64,000 nucleotides of DNA from CALREA01 sp041674865 (GTDB taxonomy: Bacteria; Patescibacteriota; Gracilibacteria; UBA1369; UBA12463), in contig JBAYUX010000002.1 in assembly GCA_041674865.1 (NCBI GenBank), positions 1 to 64,000 on the forward strand, read 5' to 3'. Below, piece after piece: positions 53,493 to 62,417 of this stretch; position 1 is the first letter of the stretch; each line of letters opens with the position of its first letter. The position numbers and the translations under genes are program-made. Below the pieces are notes generated by a model that was not told where the DNA came from, did no database searches, and was given only the letters and a program-made list of their open reading frames with translations.

Positions 53493-54962
53493 CTAAAAAT
53501 TGTCATGCCAAGTGTGACTACCATCTTCAAGCATTTTACTCGCTTCTTTTGGGCCAAAGGTTCCGGGTTCGTAGATACGGAGCGGGATGTCGCCATTTTC
53601 GGAAGATTTTGTAATTTGATCAACGACGTTCCATGCAGCATAAATTTCTGAGAACTCGAGAAAGAGCATTTTTTCGCCCTTAATGACCTCGAGAAGAAGC
53701 CGACTGTGCTCGTCGAGACAGTCGCCGCTACAGTAAATTGGCTTGCCGGTATTGAGTGGAACGAAATCAACTTCGGAGCCGCCCATTTTGGTCAGAAGAT
53801 TGAACTCAATCTTCTCAAATGGCTGGAGCTGAATGATAAGCTTGTTCGGCTCGAGATTATTCCTACTTCCCTTCTGAAGTGGCTGAGGCTTGAACTCAAT
53901 AACAACACTCGTAAGTTGTTCTTTCATTTTTTTACCGGTGCGCATGTACACTGGAACGTTGTGCCAGTTGAGATTGTCGATAAAAAGACGAATAGCTGCG
54001 AATGTTTCCGTCTTCGACTTTTCTTTAACTCCTGGCTCTTTTGCATAACCCTTGTATTGGCCGAGAATGATCGATGTTTTTTTATCTTTCAAATGAAGTG
54101 ACTCAATGAGATTACGTTTCGCACGATGTACCGATTCGCAGGTAATTTGCTCTGGAAGATCCATCGTTAGAAATGCGAGGATTTGAAAAAGATGCGACTG
54201 AACCATATCCCGTACCGATCCAACATGATCGAAATAACTTGCACGACCTTCGGTTCCGAACTTTTCTAAGCCATTTATTTGAATATTACTAATATACTCT
54301 CCGCGAATAAGCGAGGTGAGAATTGGGTTGGCGTAGCGTAAGGAAAGAAGATTAAAGACCGCCTCTTTTCCGAGATAGTGGTCGAGAAGGAAGAACTGAT
54401 TTTCTTGGAAATTTTCGAGAAGAATTCCTTCAAGATGTTTTGCAGAAGCGAGGTCGTACCCAAATGGCTTTTCGACAATGAGTCGGAGTTTCGATAATGA
54501 TGTGTCTAATTTGGCTTTTCCGAGCTGTTTTATGACCGCCTCGAATACAGATGGTGGCGTGGAGAGATAGGCCATTCGAATCCGCTTATTGTTCTTTTTT
54601 TCAATTACACTGAGATGCTTTTCAAGTGCACCGTAGTCCATTTCATTATCATAATTTCCGCTTACATAACTCACATTTTTTACGACACTTTCAAGGATTT
54701 TTTCGTCGGTTGTTGTTTTAAATTTGGCACGGACTGCCTGACGAAATTCATCTTTGAACCCCTCCTGTGACATTTCAGTTCTCGCATAACCGACAATCTT
54801 AAAATCTTTTGGCGTGCGCTTTTCTAAGTGGAGTTGGTAGAGTGACGGAAAGAGCTTGAGTCTTGCGAGCGATCCTGATGCGCCAAAAATGATGAGCGTA
54901 AAATCGCTCTCTGCTTTTTGGAATGGAATTCCTGACTGATAATTTGATGGTTTCTGGGCCAT
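53493..54962 (-). CDS. zwf: Glucose-6-phosphate 1-dehydrogenase
   Basis: A 489-residue enzyme that oxidises glucose 6-phosphate and produces NADPH. The nucleotide-binding start IFGASGSLARLKL (GxSGxLA form), RLIVEKPFGYDLASA, the active-site DHYLGKEAV and RTGKKMKE are all in place. Length is normal. It is the middle gene of the oxidative pentose-phosphate operon, 15 bases after gnd. The GASGSLA form of the fingerprint has L where E. coli has D. Confidence 0.96.
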   Translation of the reverse strand: MAQKPSNYQSGIPFQKAESDFTLIIFGASGSLARLKLFPSLYQLHLEKRTPKDFKIVGYARTEMSQEGFKDEFRQAVRAKFKTTTDEKILESVVKNVSYVSGNYDNEMDYGALEKHLSVIEKKNNKRIRMAYLSTPPSVFEAVIKQLGKAKLDTSLSKLRLIVEKPFGYDLASAKHLEGILLENFQENQFFLLDHYLGKEAVFNLLSLRYANPILTSLIRGEYISNIQINGLEKFGTEGRASYFDHVGSVRDMVQSHLFQILAFLTMDLPEQITCESVHRAKRNLIESLHLKDKKTSIILGQYKGYAKEPGVKEKSKTETFAAIRLFIDNLNWHNVPVYMRTGKKMKEQLTSVVIEFKPQPLQKGSRNNLEPNKLIIQLQPFEKIEFNLLTKMGGSEVDFVPLNTGKPIYCSGDCLDEHSRLLLEVIKGEKMLFLEFSEIYAAWNVVDQITKSSENGDIPLRIYEPGTFGPKEASKMLEDGSHTWHDNF

Positions 54963-54977
54963 GGAGTAAGAATTATT

Positions 54978-56378
54978 TTATGAGTTCCAATCGGCGTGAA
55001 ATATTCCCGGCTTATCTGTTCGTTCGTAGGTGTGCGCACCGAAGAAATCACGCATGCCCTGGATGAGGTTGGCCGGAAGTTGCGCTGATGTCATCGACTG
55101 GTAGTACTGCATCGCGGCCGTGAGCGCCGGGGTTGGGATTCGAGCGCTAAGACTTTCCTGAAGAACTGCTGTCCATGCTTTTTCTACTGATGCGAGCTTT
55201 TTTGCGGCTGTTTTGCTCATCAAGAAGTGACTCTTTGCAATTTCATTTTTTGCCTCCGTAAGATCTTTGAGAAGTTTTGATCGGATGATACAGCCGCCCT
55301 GCCAGACGCGAATTGCCTCGCCCATGTCGAGCTTAAATCCGTACTCTTTATCTGCCTTCTGGAGAAGATGAAGCCCTTCCGCGTAGGCCATGAGAAATGC
55401 TCCGTGAAGTGCGTCTTCCAGATTTTGTAAAAATGTTTCGAGAGGAATGCCTGGTTTCGTTGCTTTTCTTGGGGAAACTTTTGCAAGTTCCGTGCGAAGC
55501 TTTTTATCAGTTGAGAGGTAGCGAGCAAATACGGCCTGGGTAATCGATGACAAAGGAATCCCTACATCTAGCGCTTCTTGCGAGGTCCACTTTCCTGTTC
55601 CTTTGTTCTTTGCGCTATCAAGGATCAGATCGACGAGATATTTCTTCCCATCTCTCTTCCTGAGAACTCCTGGGACAATCTCTACGAGATATCCGTTCAA
55701 CTTTCCATCGTTACAGGCTTCGAAAAACTCTGCGATGAGTTCATTTGAAAGTTTGTAGTGCGTTTTGAGGAGTGAGTACGATTCCGCAATCATCTGCATG
55801 ATCGCATACTCAATTCCGTTGTGAATCATTTTGACGTAGTGGCCAGCGCCTCCAGCGCCCATATATCCACCACACGTTCCGCCGACGAAGTCTTTGGCTG
55901 CGATTTTTTTGAGAATTGGAGCGACTTCTTTGCATGCCGACTTTTCTCCGCCGATCATAATACTTGGACCCTTGAGCGCACCTTCTTCGCCTCCGGAAAC
56001 TCCTGCGCCAATGAAGTGAATATTGGCTCTTTTAAGCGCCTCCTGACGTCGAATAGTGTCTTTAAAATATGAGTTTCCTCCATCTATTACAATGTCTCCT
56101 GGCTTGAGAAAGTCGACAAGTTGCGTGAGTGTTTCGTCAACTGGAGCGCCTGCTGGAACCATAAGAATAATCTTTCGAGGACGCTCGAGAGAGTCGACGA
56201 ACTGGGCAAGATCGTGATATCCGTAGAGGTTTTTTTCTTGATGTGTTTTGAGAAAAGCGTCGACTTTTTCCGGATGACGATTAAAGAGACTTATTGAGAA
56301 TCCCTTGCTGGCAATATTACGAGCGAGATTTCCGCCCATTGTTCCCAGGCCCATCAGGCCGATCGTATTTTTTTTCAT
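54978..56378 (-). CDS. gnd: 6-phosphogluconate dehydrogenase (decarboxylating)
   Basis: A 466-residue dehydrogenase making ribulose 5-phosphate, CO2 and NAD(P)H. The nucleotide fold GLMGLGTMGGNLARNIA, the substrate motif GAGVSGGEEGALKGPSIM and the catalytic KMIHNGIEYAIMQ are present, as is the helical C-terminal domain. It is the first gene of the operon gnd-zwf-pgl. A possible promoter (TTTCAC, 17 bases, TATACT) lies at 56410-56438 on the minus strand. Confidence 0.97.
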   Translation of the reverse strand: MKKNTIGLMGLGTMGGNLARNIASKGFSISLFNRHPEKVDAFLKTHQEKNLYGYHDLAQFVDSLERPRKIILMVPAGAPVDETLTQLVDFLKPGDIVIDGGNSYFKDTIRRQEALKRANIHFIGAGVSGGEEGALKGPSIMIGGEKSACKEVAPILKKIAAKDFVGGTCGGYMGAGGAGHYVKMIHNGIEYAIMQMIAESYSLLKTHYKLSNELIAEFFEACNDGKLNGYLVEIVPGVLRKRDGKKYLVDLILDSAKNKGTGKWTSQEALDVGIPLSSITQAVFARYLSTDKKLRTELAKVSPRKATKPGIPLETFLQNLEDALHGAFLMAYAEGLHLLQKADKEYGFKLDMGEAIRVWQGGCIIRSKLLKDLTEAKNEIAKSHFLMSKTAAKKLASVEKAWTAVLQESLSARIPTPALTAAMQYYQSMTSAQLPANLIQGMRDFFGAHTYERTDKPGIFHADWNS

Positions 56379-56409
56379 ATTTGGTCGTATGGTCGATAGT
56401 ATTTTCTTC

Positions 56410-56438
56410 AGTATAAAGCAGCTCTCGGCGAAGTGAAA
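56410..56438 (-). promoter_or_regulatory. Possible promoter of gnd-zwf-pgl
   Basis: Minus strand TTTCAC (56433-56438), 17-base spacer and TATACT (56410-56415), 31 bases upstream of gnd. Confidence 0.4.
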
Positions 56439-56446
56439 GCGCGTTT

Positions 56447-56839
56447 TTAGCTGAATATAATGCTAAAACTATACATACCCATTCCGCACATACCTCGAAG
56501 AGTTGAACCTGATTTTTGTGATGGAATTGGTATCTCTGTCACGCCTGTTGCGGGAAGTGATGCTGAGTAACCGATACTTGGAATGATTAACGAAGAAGAG
56601 CAGTCGAACGTACTCTGTGTTTTCATCCGAATTACTGATGGAATATTTGCCTTAGCGATCGTCTGTTTTGGCTTGTATCCCCCACGTGCAGTGATGTCGA
56701 TCATTTGAACACCGTTGATGATTTGTGGGAGTGGCGTGTCGGATGATGGAGCTGATGTTGTGTCGTTTCCAAGTCCGGTAATGACGAGTACTGAGATTAT
56801 GATTCCAACCGCTATTGAGGCGAAAAATGCGAATTTCAT
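56447..56839 (-). CDS. Membrane-anchored cupredoxin-like copper protein
   Basis: A 130-residue protein with an N-terminal membrane anchor (about 4-23) and one cupredoxin-like domain. GGYKPKQTIAKANIPSVI fits the first strands of that fold, FDCSSSLIIPSIG and RGMCGMGMYSF supply cysteines and methionines where copper ligands are expected. It is the last gene of the copper cluster and would act outside the membrane, binding or delivering Cu+ or Cu2+. It follows the SafE-like gene by 18 bases. Confidence 0.82.
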   Translation of the reverse strand: MKFAFFASIAVGIIISVLVITGLGNDTTSAPSSDTPLPQIINGVQMIDITARGGYKPKQTIAKANIPSVIRMKTQSTFDCSSSLIIPSIGYSASLPATGVTEIPIPSQKSGSTLRGMCGMGMYSFSIIFS

Positions 56840-56857
56840 AGTGAGTTTTTAGTGAGC

Positions 56858-57907
56858 TTAGAAGTTAAAAATCGGTGGGATTATGCCAATAATCACGAGA
56901 CTATTGATGAGATTAAAGAGGGCGAAGACGATAACAATAAGACCGGCGACCTTGAAGAATATACGGGATTTAATGCCTTGCTGAATAGAGAGAGAGGTGA
57001 AGCTCATGAGCGCGAGGACCGGCAAGGTTCCGAGCGCAAAGGCAAGCATTGTTAATGCGCCTTGCGAAAAGCTTCCTGTTGAAAGTGAGTATACTTGCAT
57101 TGATTGCGTGAATCCACATGGAAGAAAGAATGTCGCTATTCCAATGAGAAATGGGGCGACAGTGTGCGTCATTTTCGCTGCACCTAGAACGTTTTTTGAG
57201 AGAACTTTTGGTGGAGAAAATTGAAATCTCTTGGCCCATGGAAAGACATCGAGTAAGTTAACGCCGAGAATAAACATGACGAAAGCGATCACGAGTCCGA
57301 TCACGAAATTCATCATCGGCGTAATCTTGAATGCGCTCCCTATGAGACCAATCACGCCTCCGAGAATAAAAAAACCGATAAGGCGTCCGATGTGAAACAT
57401 GACTTGGGGTTTTACCTTGTCACCACTTTTGGCATAGTTGGCCGAAAGCGAGAGGAGGAGGCCACCGACAACTGCCATGCAAGTAGAGAGAGATGCCACA
57501 ATTCCAATAAAGAATGCTGTTCCATAGGTGACGTTACTTGCAGTAATAGCGTTCACAATTCCGAGCTTCTGAAGGAGGAAAAAACCAGCGAGAAAGAGAA
57601 TGGCTATCGGAAGCGCTAGTTTAAAATCCGACCAGTGATGAATGTTTTCATCTTCACGTTCGAGCGATAATGTATAGCCATGTTTTTCTATTTTTTCTGT
57701 AAGTTCTTTTGCAATTTCTGCTGGTGTGAGACCACCGAAATCACCAGTAACTTCGATCGTGCATGATGCAAGATCCGACTTTGCTGAGCGAACTTTTGGA
57801 TCTTCACCTATTTCACTTTCCGTGAGCAGAACACATGCGTGGCAGTGCATACCTTTGACGTGAAAAGTATGGGTTTGTGGTGAATTTGGGATATTTGAAG
57901 CGACCAT
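56858..57907 (-). CDS. HMA-domain fused to TauE/SafE-type membrane protein
   Basis: A 349-residue protein. Residues ~12-83 are a heavy-metal-associated domain with GMHCHACV (CxxC metal site). The remaining part has about seven membrane spans of the sulfite exporter TauE/SafE or DsbD-transmembrane type, including a conserved FFLPCGFTQSMQ with a cysteine in the membrane. It sits between copA and the cupredoxin gene, so copper is the likely cargo or ligand. Similar fused proteins in copper loci are thought to help move copper to cuproproteins. Confidence 0.82.
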   Translation of the reverse strand: MVASNIPNSPQTHTFHVKGMHCHACVLLTESEIGEDPKVRSAKSDLASCTIEVTGDFGGLTPAEIAKELTEKIEKHGYTLSLEREDENIHHWSDFKLALPIAILFLAGFFLLQKLGIVNAITASNVTYGTAFFIGIVASLSTCMAVVGGLLLSLSANYAKSGDKVKPQVMFHIGRLIGFFILGGVIGLIGSAFKITPMMNFVIGLVIAFVMFILGVNLLDVFPWAKRFQFSPPKVLSKNVLGAAKMTHTVAPFLIGIATFFLPCGFTQSMQVYSLSTGSFSQGALTMLAFALGTLPVLALMSFTSLSIQQGIKSRIFFKVAGLIVIVFALFNLINSLVIIGIIPPIFNF

Positions 57908-57952
57908 TTGTGATAAAAGTTAGAGATAATATATACAAAAACTTCACTACCT

Positions 57953-60262
57953 TTACAATTTCCTTAACTTCAGACGTAGTGAGTTACTCACAACCGAAAC
58001 GCTTGAGAAGGCCATAGCAAGGCCTGCAAAGACTGGATTCAAGAGAATTCCCCAGAATGGATAAAGCATTCCTGCCGCAACCGGAATTCCGACAACATTA
58101 TAAATAAATGCCCAGAAAAGATTTTGTTTAATACCTCTCATTGTAAATTTTGAAAGCCGGATAGCTTTTGCGAGTTTAGAGATATCTCCATTTAAAAGTG
58201 TAATTCCTGCTGACTCTATTGCTACGTCCGTTCCTGTACTCATTGCAATGCCAACATCTGCCTGCGCCAATGCCGGAGCATCATTTACCCCATCTCCCGT
58301 CATCGCTACGACTTCCCCTTTCGCCTGAAGCTCCTTCACTTTTGCGAGCTTATCTTGAGGAAGGGCCTCTGCAACCACCTCATCAATGCCTACCTGATCG
58401 GCAATATAGCGGGCTGTATTTTTATTATCACCAGTGAGCATTACCACTTTGACACCAAGCTGTCGCAATTTTTCTACCGCATCTTTTGCCTCTACCTTTA
58501 GCGCATCTGCCACCATAACAACTCCGAGTATCTTCTCTTTTGTTGCAAGGACAACAGGAGTTTTTCCCTCTGTTGTATCTTTTTCAATAGCCTTTCTGTC
58601 TATCTTTAGCCCGAGTTCGTCCAGCATTGCAATATTGCCGGTGAAATATTTTACCCCTTTTATACTCGCTCTTATGCCTTTACCTTTCATGATCTCGAAA
58701 TCTTCAATGTTATATACATTGATTTTATGATCTTTTGCGTATGAAACAACTGCATGCGCAATAGGATGCTCCGAGCGAGACTCAAGAGAAGCCATGATTG
58801 CAACAATCTCGTCCTCTTTCATACTTTTTTCATACGTGCGAACAGTAACAAGCTCTGGCTTACCTTTCGTAATCGTTCCTGTTTTATCCACCACAACAAC
58901 AGTGACCTTATGGAGCTTCTCGAGCGTTGCAGCATCTTTGACCAAGATACCCTCTTGAGCACCCTTTCCTACTCCAACGATAATAGCTGTTGGCGTCGCG
59001 AGCCCGAGAGCACATGGACAGGCAATTACGAGAATTCCCACAAATGAAGTTAGCCCATATGAAACTGCCTGAGCAAAACCAAGATATCGAGTCCCTACAA
59101 CGAGCCAAGCAAGAAGCGTTACAAGCGCGATAACAAGCACAATTGGCACAAACACTGATGAAATTTTATCGGCAAGTGCCTGAATTGGAGCCTTGCTTCC
59201 CTGCGCCTCCTCAACCATTTTGATAATATGTGCGAGCAGCGTCTCGGAGCCGACTTTCGTAGCTTTGAATGTAAATGTCCCTGTTGTATTCATCGTACCA
59301 GCAACAACTACACTACCCTCGCGCTTCTCTGTTGGAATGGGCTCTCCTGTAATCATCGACTCATCGATAAATGATGAGCCGTCGATAACCACCCCATCTA
59401 CCGGAATTTTTGAGCCTGGCTTGATGATAATGATATCATCATGCACAACTGCTGATACGGGAATTTCCAGCTCTTCTCCCTTTCGAAGAACGAGCGCTGT
59501 TTTTGCCTGAAGATTCAATAGCTTCTCGATCGCATCCCCTGTTTTTAATTTAGATCGAGCTTCAAGATATTTACCAAGTGTCACAAAACCAATAACAACA
59601 ATTGTCACGTCAAAATACGTGTATTCAGGAACCTTCAAGAGATCCCGAAGTGATGGCACAAGAAAGATCACGCTGCTGTATACAAATGCTGTTAAGGTAC
59701 CAATACCAATCAAAGTATCCATATTTGCCACTCGATACAGCATGAACTTCACGACACCGTCTACAAATGACTTGCCTATCCAAAATAGAACCACTGCCGA
59801 TAATAGAAATGATATCGTATTAAAAAGTGGCATTGGAATTGGCAATTTCGGAACCTCGAACAATAGGCGAGATGCTATGTCCCACATCATCAATAGAAAT
59901 ACGATAAATGTTATAGGCATGACAAAATCTACCTTTGCTTTCATTTCTTGGAGTTCGCGTAATTTATCTTCTTTTGTCTGCGATCTCCCAAGGTGCTCCG
60001 AATGATCCATGCCCCCTCCTTTTTCCGCCATTTCGCTTCCCATTGAGGCCTCACTTTCAGCTAGGCTGTATCCGATTTTTTCAAGTTCTTTATTCATGTT
60101 AGCAAGCGAGACTTTGGAAGTATCCATGGAAATTGAGGCTTTTTCTGTGGCAAAATTCACATCGCATGCCTCAACGCCAGGAAGCTTCTTGAGTGTTTTT
60201 GTAATGATCGCACTGCAGCTTGCGCAATGCATCCCTTTCACGATATACGTCTTCTGTATCAT
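57953..60262 (-). CDS. copA: Copper-translocating P-type ATPase
   Basis: A 769-residue P1B-type ATPase. An N-terminal HMA domain has GMHCASCSA (Cys13 and Cys16); a Met/His-containing linker follows (MGSEMAEKGGGMDHSEH), then eight membrane spans. The ion site is CPC in IACPCALGLATP; TGEP, DKTGTITKGKP and GDGVNDAPAL are the actuator, phosphorylation and hinge motifs. The CPC site and CsoR context mark it as Cu+ exporting. It is the third gene of the cluster. Confidence 0.95.
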   Translation of the reverse strand: MIQKTYIVKGMHCASCSAIITKTLKKLPGVEACDVNFATEKASISMDTSKVSLANMNKELEKIGYSLAESEASMGSEMAEKGGGMDHSEHLGRSQTKEDKLRELQEMKAKVDFVMPITFIVFLLMMWDIASRLLFEVPKLPIPMPLFNTISFLLSAVVLFWIGKSFVDGVVKFMLYRVANMDTLIGIGTLTAFVYSSVIFLVPSLRDLLKVPEYTYFDVTIVVIGFVTLGKYLEARSKLKTGDAIEKLLNLQAKTALVLRKGEELEIPVSAVVHDDIIIIKPGSKIPVDGVVIDGSSFIDESMITGEPIPTEKREGSVVVAGTMNTTGTFTFKATKVGSETLLAHIIKMVEEAQGSKAPIQALADKISSVFVPIVLVIALVTLLAWLVVGTRYLGFAQAVSYGLTSFVGILVIACPCALGLATPTAIIVGVGKGAQEGILVKDAATLEKLHKVTVVVVDKTGTITKGKPELVTVRTYEKSMKEDEIVAIMASLESRSEHPIAHAVVSYAKDHKINVYNIEDFEIMKGKGIRASIKGVKYFTGNIAMLDELGLKIDRKAIEKDTTEGKTPVVLATKEKILGVVMVADALKVEAKDAVEKLRQLGVKVVMLTGDNKNTARYIADQVGIDEVVAEALPQDKLAKVKELQAKGEVVAMTGDGVNDAPALAQADVGIAMSTGTDVAIESAGITLLNGDISKLAKAIRLSKFTMRGIKQNLFWAFIYNVVGIPVAAGMLYPFWGILLNPVFAGLAMAFSSVSVVSNSLRLKLRKL

Positions 60263-60286
60263 GGGAATATGTGGGTTATTTTTTGA

Positions 60287-60853
60287 TTATTGAATGTTGT
60301 ACCACTGAGATCTCCAGTTTTTGAAAGTTACGAGCGTGCTAGTCAAAAAACTCTCTACCGCATCTGCGTTATCGAGCACCTCTTTTCTGCTGCTTTTTTT
60401 TCGTATTTCCTGGGTCATCTCTATCCCTGCCTCATGATGAGCGATGAGCGCGTTTAAGAACCGGAGGTCTGACTTCTCATCTGCTGACCCAATATTTGCC
60501 ACAATCGGGTCCCTTACTTTTCGAGTATCGTTGTACCATTCTCGTTTCCATTGATAGAGCTCATCTATCAACTTTGGCTCTCCTTTTTTAATATCGGCAG
60601 CCAGATCTTTTATTTCTTTTCTCTGCGATAGGCTTTCGATTTGATTTGCAAGAAGAATTGCTCCTGTATGATGTGCTGCCATTTTGTCTATATAGCGGAG
60701 ATCAACAAACCTATCTGCCTGCCCAAGTCCCATTTCTTCCTTTACGTACATTGTTTGCTGATATGTCGGCGATATGTAATATCCGCCTGTCAATCCAACT
60801 ATTCCTGTTACGATCATAAAAGACACTGCGGCTGGCAAAGAAACTGTATTCAT
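60287..60853 (-). CDS. DUF305 protein (putative copper-binding)
   Basis: A 188-residue protein with an N-terminal membrane anchor (about 5-25) and a four-helix DUF305 domain. The domain has the usual two histidine pairs: MAAHHTGAI and ALIAHHEAGIEM, with nearby Met residues as possible metal ligands. Its ATG lies 1 base after the csoR stop and its stop is 24 bases before copA, so it belongs to the copper operon. A role in metal binding outside the membrane is inferred. Confidence 0.85.
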   Translation of the reverse strand: MNTVSLPAAVSFMIVTGIVGLTGGYYISPTYQQTMYVKEEMGLGQADRFVDLRYIDKMAAHHTGAILLANQIESLSQRKEIKDLAADIKKGEPKLIDELYQWKREWYNDTRKVRDPIVANIGSADEKSDLRFLNALIAHHEAGIEMTQEIRKKSSRKEVLDNADAVESFLTSTLVTFKNWRSQWYNIQ

Positions 60854-60854
60854 A

Positions 60855-61124
60855 TTATTTTGAAAGGTTAAAGATTTTGAGAAGTTCGTCGATCGCTTGT
60901 TTCTTGTTTTCCTTCATCTTTGGAAGAAGGCAGGTGTCGAGGTGGCCTGCGAGAAGCTCTCGTTTTGCTGTCTTGAGAAGACCAACAACACTATCAATCT
61001 GCTGAATAACCTCTGGGCAGTACTTGTCGGTTTCGATCATGTCGACTACCTTCTGAAGTGTTCCCTGCGACTGTCGTGCGCACTTGAGCGCTTTTTGCTT
61101 CTTAAGCGATGTTCCGTGGTGCAT
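60855..61124 (-). CDS. csoR: Copper-sensing repressor CsoR
   Basis: An 89-residue all-helical regulator of the CsoR/RcnR family. The Cu(I) ligands fall at Cys36 (in KYCPEV), His61 and Cys65 (in GHLDTC), matching the C-H-C set of the copper branch. When copper binds, the repressor leaves DNA and the operon is expressed. It is the first gene of the operon and so controls itself; a candidate operator is at 61147-61170. Confidence 0.93.
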   Translation of the reverse strand: MHHGTSLKKQKALKCARQSQGTLQKVVDMIETDKYCPEVIQQIDSVVGLLKTAKRELLAGHLDTCLLPKMKENKKQAIDELLKIFNLSK

Positions 61125-61133
61125 AGAAAATAT

Positions 61134-61170
61134 ATTATATACTACTAACCTCTATCCTAGGGCATAGGTT
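61134..61170 (-). promoter_or_regulatory. Copper-operon promoter and candidate CsoR operator
   Basis: Minus strand TATAAT (plus 61134-61139). Directly upstream lies a 24-base imperfect inverted repeat (61147-61170: AACCT...CCTAGG...AGGTT, 18 of 24 positions symmetric) over the -35 region. An element there fits a repressor site; the regulator is most likely the CsoR encoded just downstream. Confidence 0.55.
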
Positions 61171-61395
61171 CATGAATTGCAAGCATATTTTAAAATTCTC
61201 TCCTTTCGGGCCGGAAGCGAGGCTTTCTAAAAGAAAGATGCTGGCTACGAAAAGAGAGAAGGGTGTCAAAAGCTCGAAGGCTAATGACTTCCTCTTTCGA
61301 GGATGCAGTTCGCCGTTGATAACAAGATCGACGGAAACGTAACTACATGCATATTTTAACGTAATTCTACTATTTTGTCAAATATCAGCTTCAAA

Positions 61396-62343
61396 TTACT
61401 GATACTGGCGGAGGGTTTCGGCACTTTTTTGAAGTTTTTCCTGCTCTTCTGTGCTGAGTGGTACCTTCAAAACTTCCTCAATTCCGTTGCGACCGAGGAC
61501 GCACGGAACGCTCAAGGCAACATCTGAAATTCCGTAAAAGTCCTTGAGGTTCGTGGAAAGCGGAAAGACCTTGTGCGAGTCGTTGAAGATATTTCTTACG
61601 AGCTCGCGAGCGACTGTCGCGATCGAATAACAGGTATATCCGACATCGTGAATAATTCTGTAGGCGGCATTTTTTGTACTGTCATAGCACTCGTCTGCGG
61701 CTTGCTGTGTAAATCCTTCAAACTCAGAGAGTGGCTTTCCTGAGACATTTGCAGAACTATATACTGGAAATGATGTGTCGCCATGTTCACCGAGAACATA
61801 TGCCTCGATACTATGTGGATGAATATTAATTTTCTCTGAAATGTGAAACCTCAGACGTGAGGTGTCGAGTGTCGTACCTGTTCCAAATACCCGACCCGCT
61901 GGAAGTCCGGAAATTCGCTGTGCCTCATAGGTAAGCACATCGACTGGATTTGAGATAATCATCAAGAGTGTATTTGGCGCAGCCTTCGTAATCTTCGGAA
62001 TGATGTCTTCGAAGATTGCGCGGTTTGCCTTGATCAGATCGAGACGCGTCTCCCCTTCCGCCTGCTTCTTTCCTGCCGTCACAATCACGATGTCCGAATT
62101 CGCACAGAGCGCGTAGTCATCACCTGAAGCGAGCTTAATATACGAGGTAAACGGCAATGAGTGTTCGAGATCGAGAAGAATTCCTTCGGCTTTTTCTTTA
62201 TTGTAATCAATGAGCGTGAGGTCGGTAATCGCCCCATCAAGAAGTAATGCATACGCAGTCGTCGCTCCTACATTTCCGCAACCGATAATTGAAACTTTAA
62301 ACTTGTCGGTGAGTGGTCGATCGGTTTGGTGGGCAGAAAACAT
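61396..62343 (-). CDS. ldh: L-lactate dehydrogenase
   Basis: A 315-residue NAD-dependent dehydrogenase. The NAD fold is IIGCGNVGATTA; the catalytic histidine His187 lies in GEHGDT. The specificity loop reads GKKQAEGETR: Gln94 where lactate enzymes have Gln and malate enzymes Arg, so pyruvate to lactate is the likely reaction. It would regenerate NAD+ at the end of fermentation. The 270-base region upstream, towards csoR, holds no gene I can recognise. Confidence 0.92.
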   Translation of the reverse strand: MFSAHQTDRPLTDKFKVSIIGCGNVGATTAYALLLDGAITDLTLIDYNKEKAEGILLDLEHSLPFTSYIKLASGDDYALCANSDIVIVTAGKKQAEGETRLDLIKANRAIFEDIIPKITKAAPNTLLMIISNPVDVLTYEAQRISGLPAGRVFGTGTTLDTSRLRFHISEKINIHPHSIEAYVLGEHGDTSFPVYSSANVSGKPLSEFEGFTQQAADECYDSTKNAAYRIIHDVGYTCYSIATVARELVRNIFNDSHKVFPLSTNLKDFYGISDVALSVPCVLGRNGIEEVLKVPLSTEEQEKLQKSAETLRQYQ

Positions 62344-62417
62344 GAGAAAGATGGTTACGGGTGTTTTGAAGATTCGCTGAACGTAATTATTTTACTCTTG
62401 TATTGAAGTTTCGCTAC

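Noticed and set aside
61193..61345. Known structured RNA (SRP RNA, RNase P, tmRNA or 6S) between csoR and ldh
   Set aside because: The diagnostic conserved stretches of these RNAs are not present on either strand.
61396..62343. Malate dehydrogenase instead of lactate dehydrogenase
   Set aside because: The specificity position is Gln94, not Arg, and the loop matches lactate enzymes.
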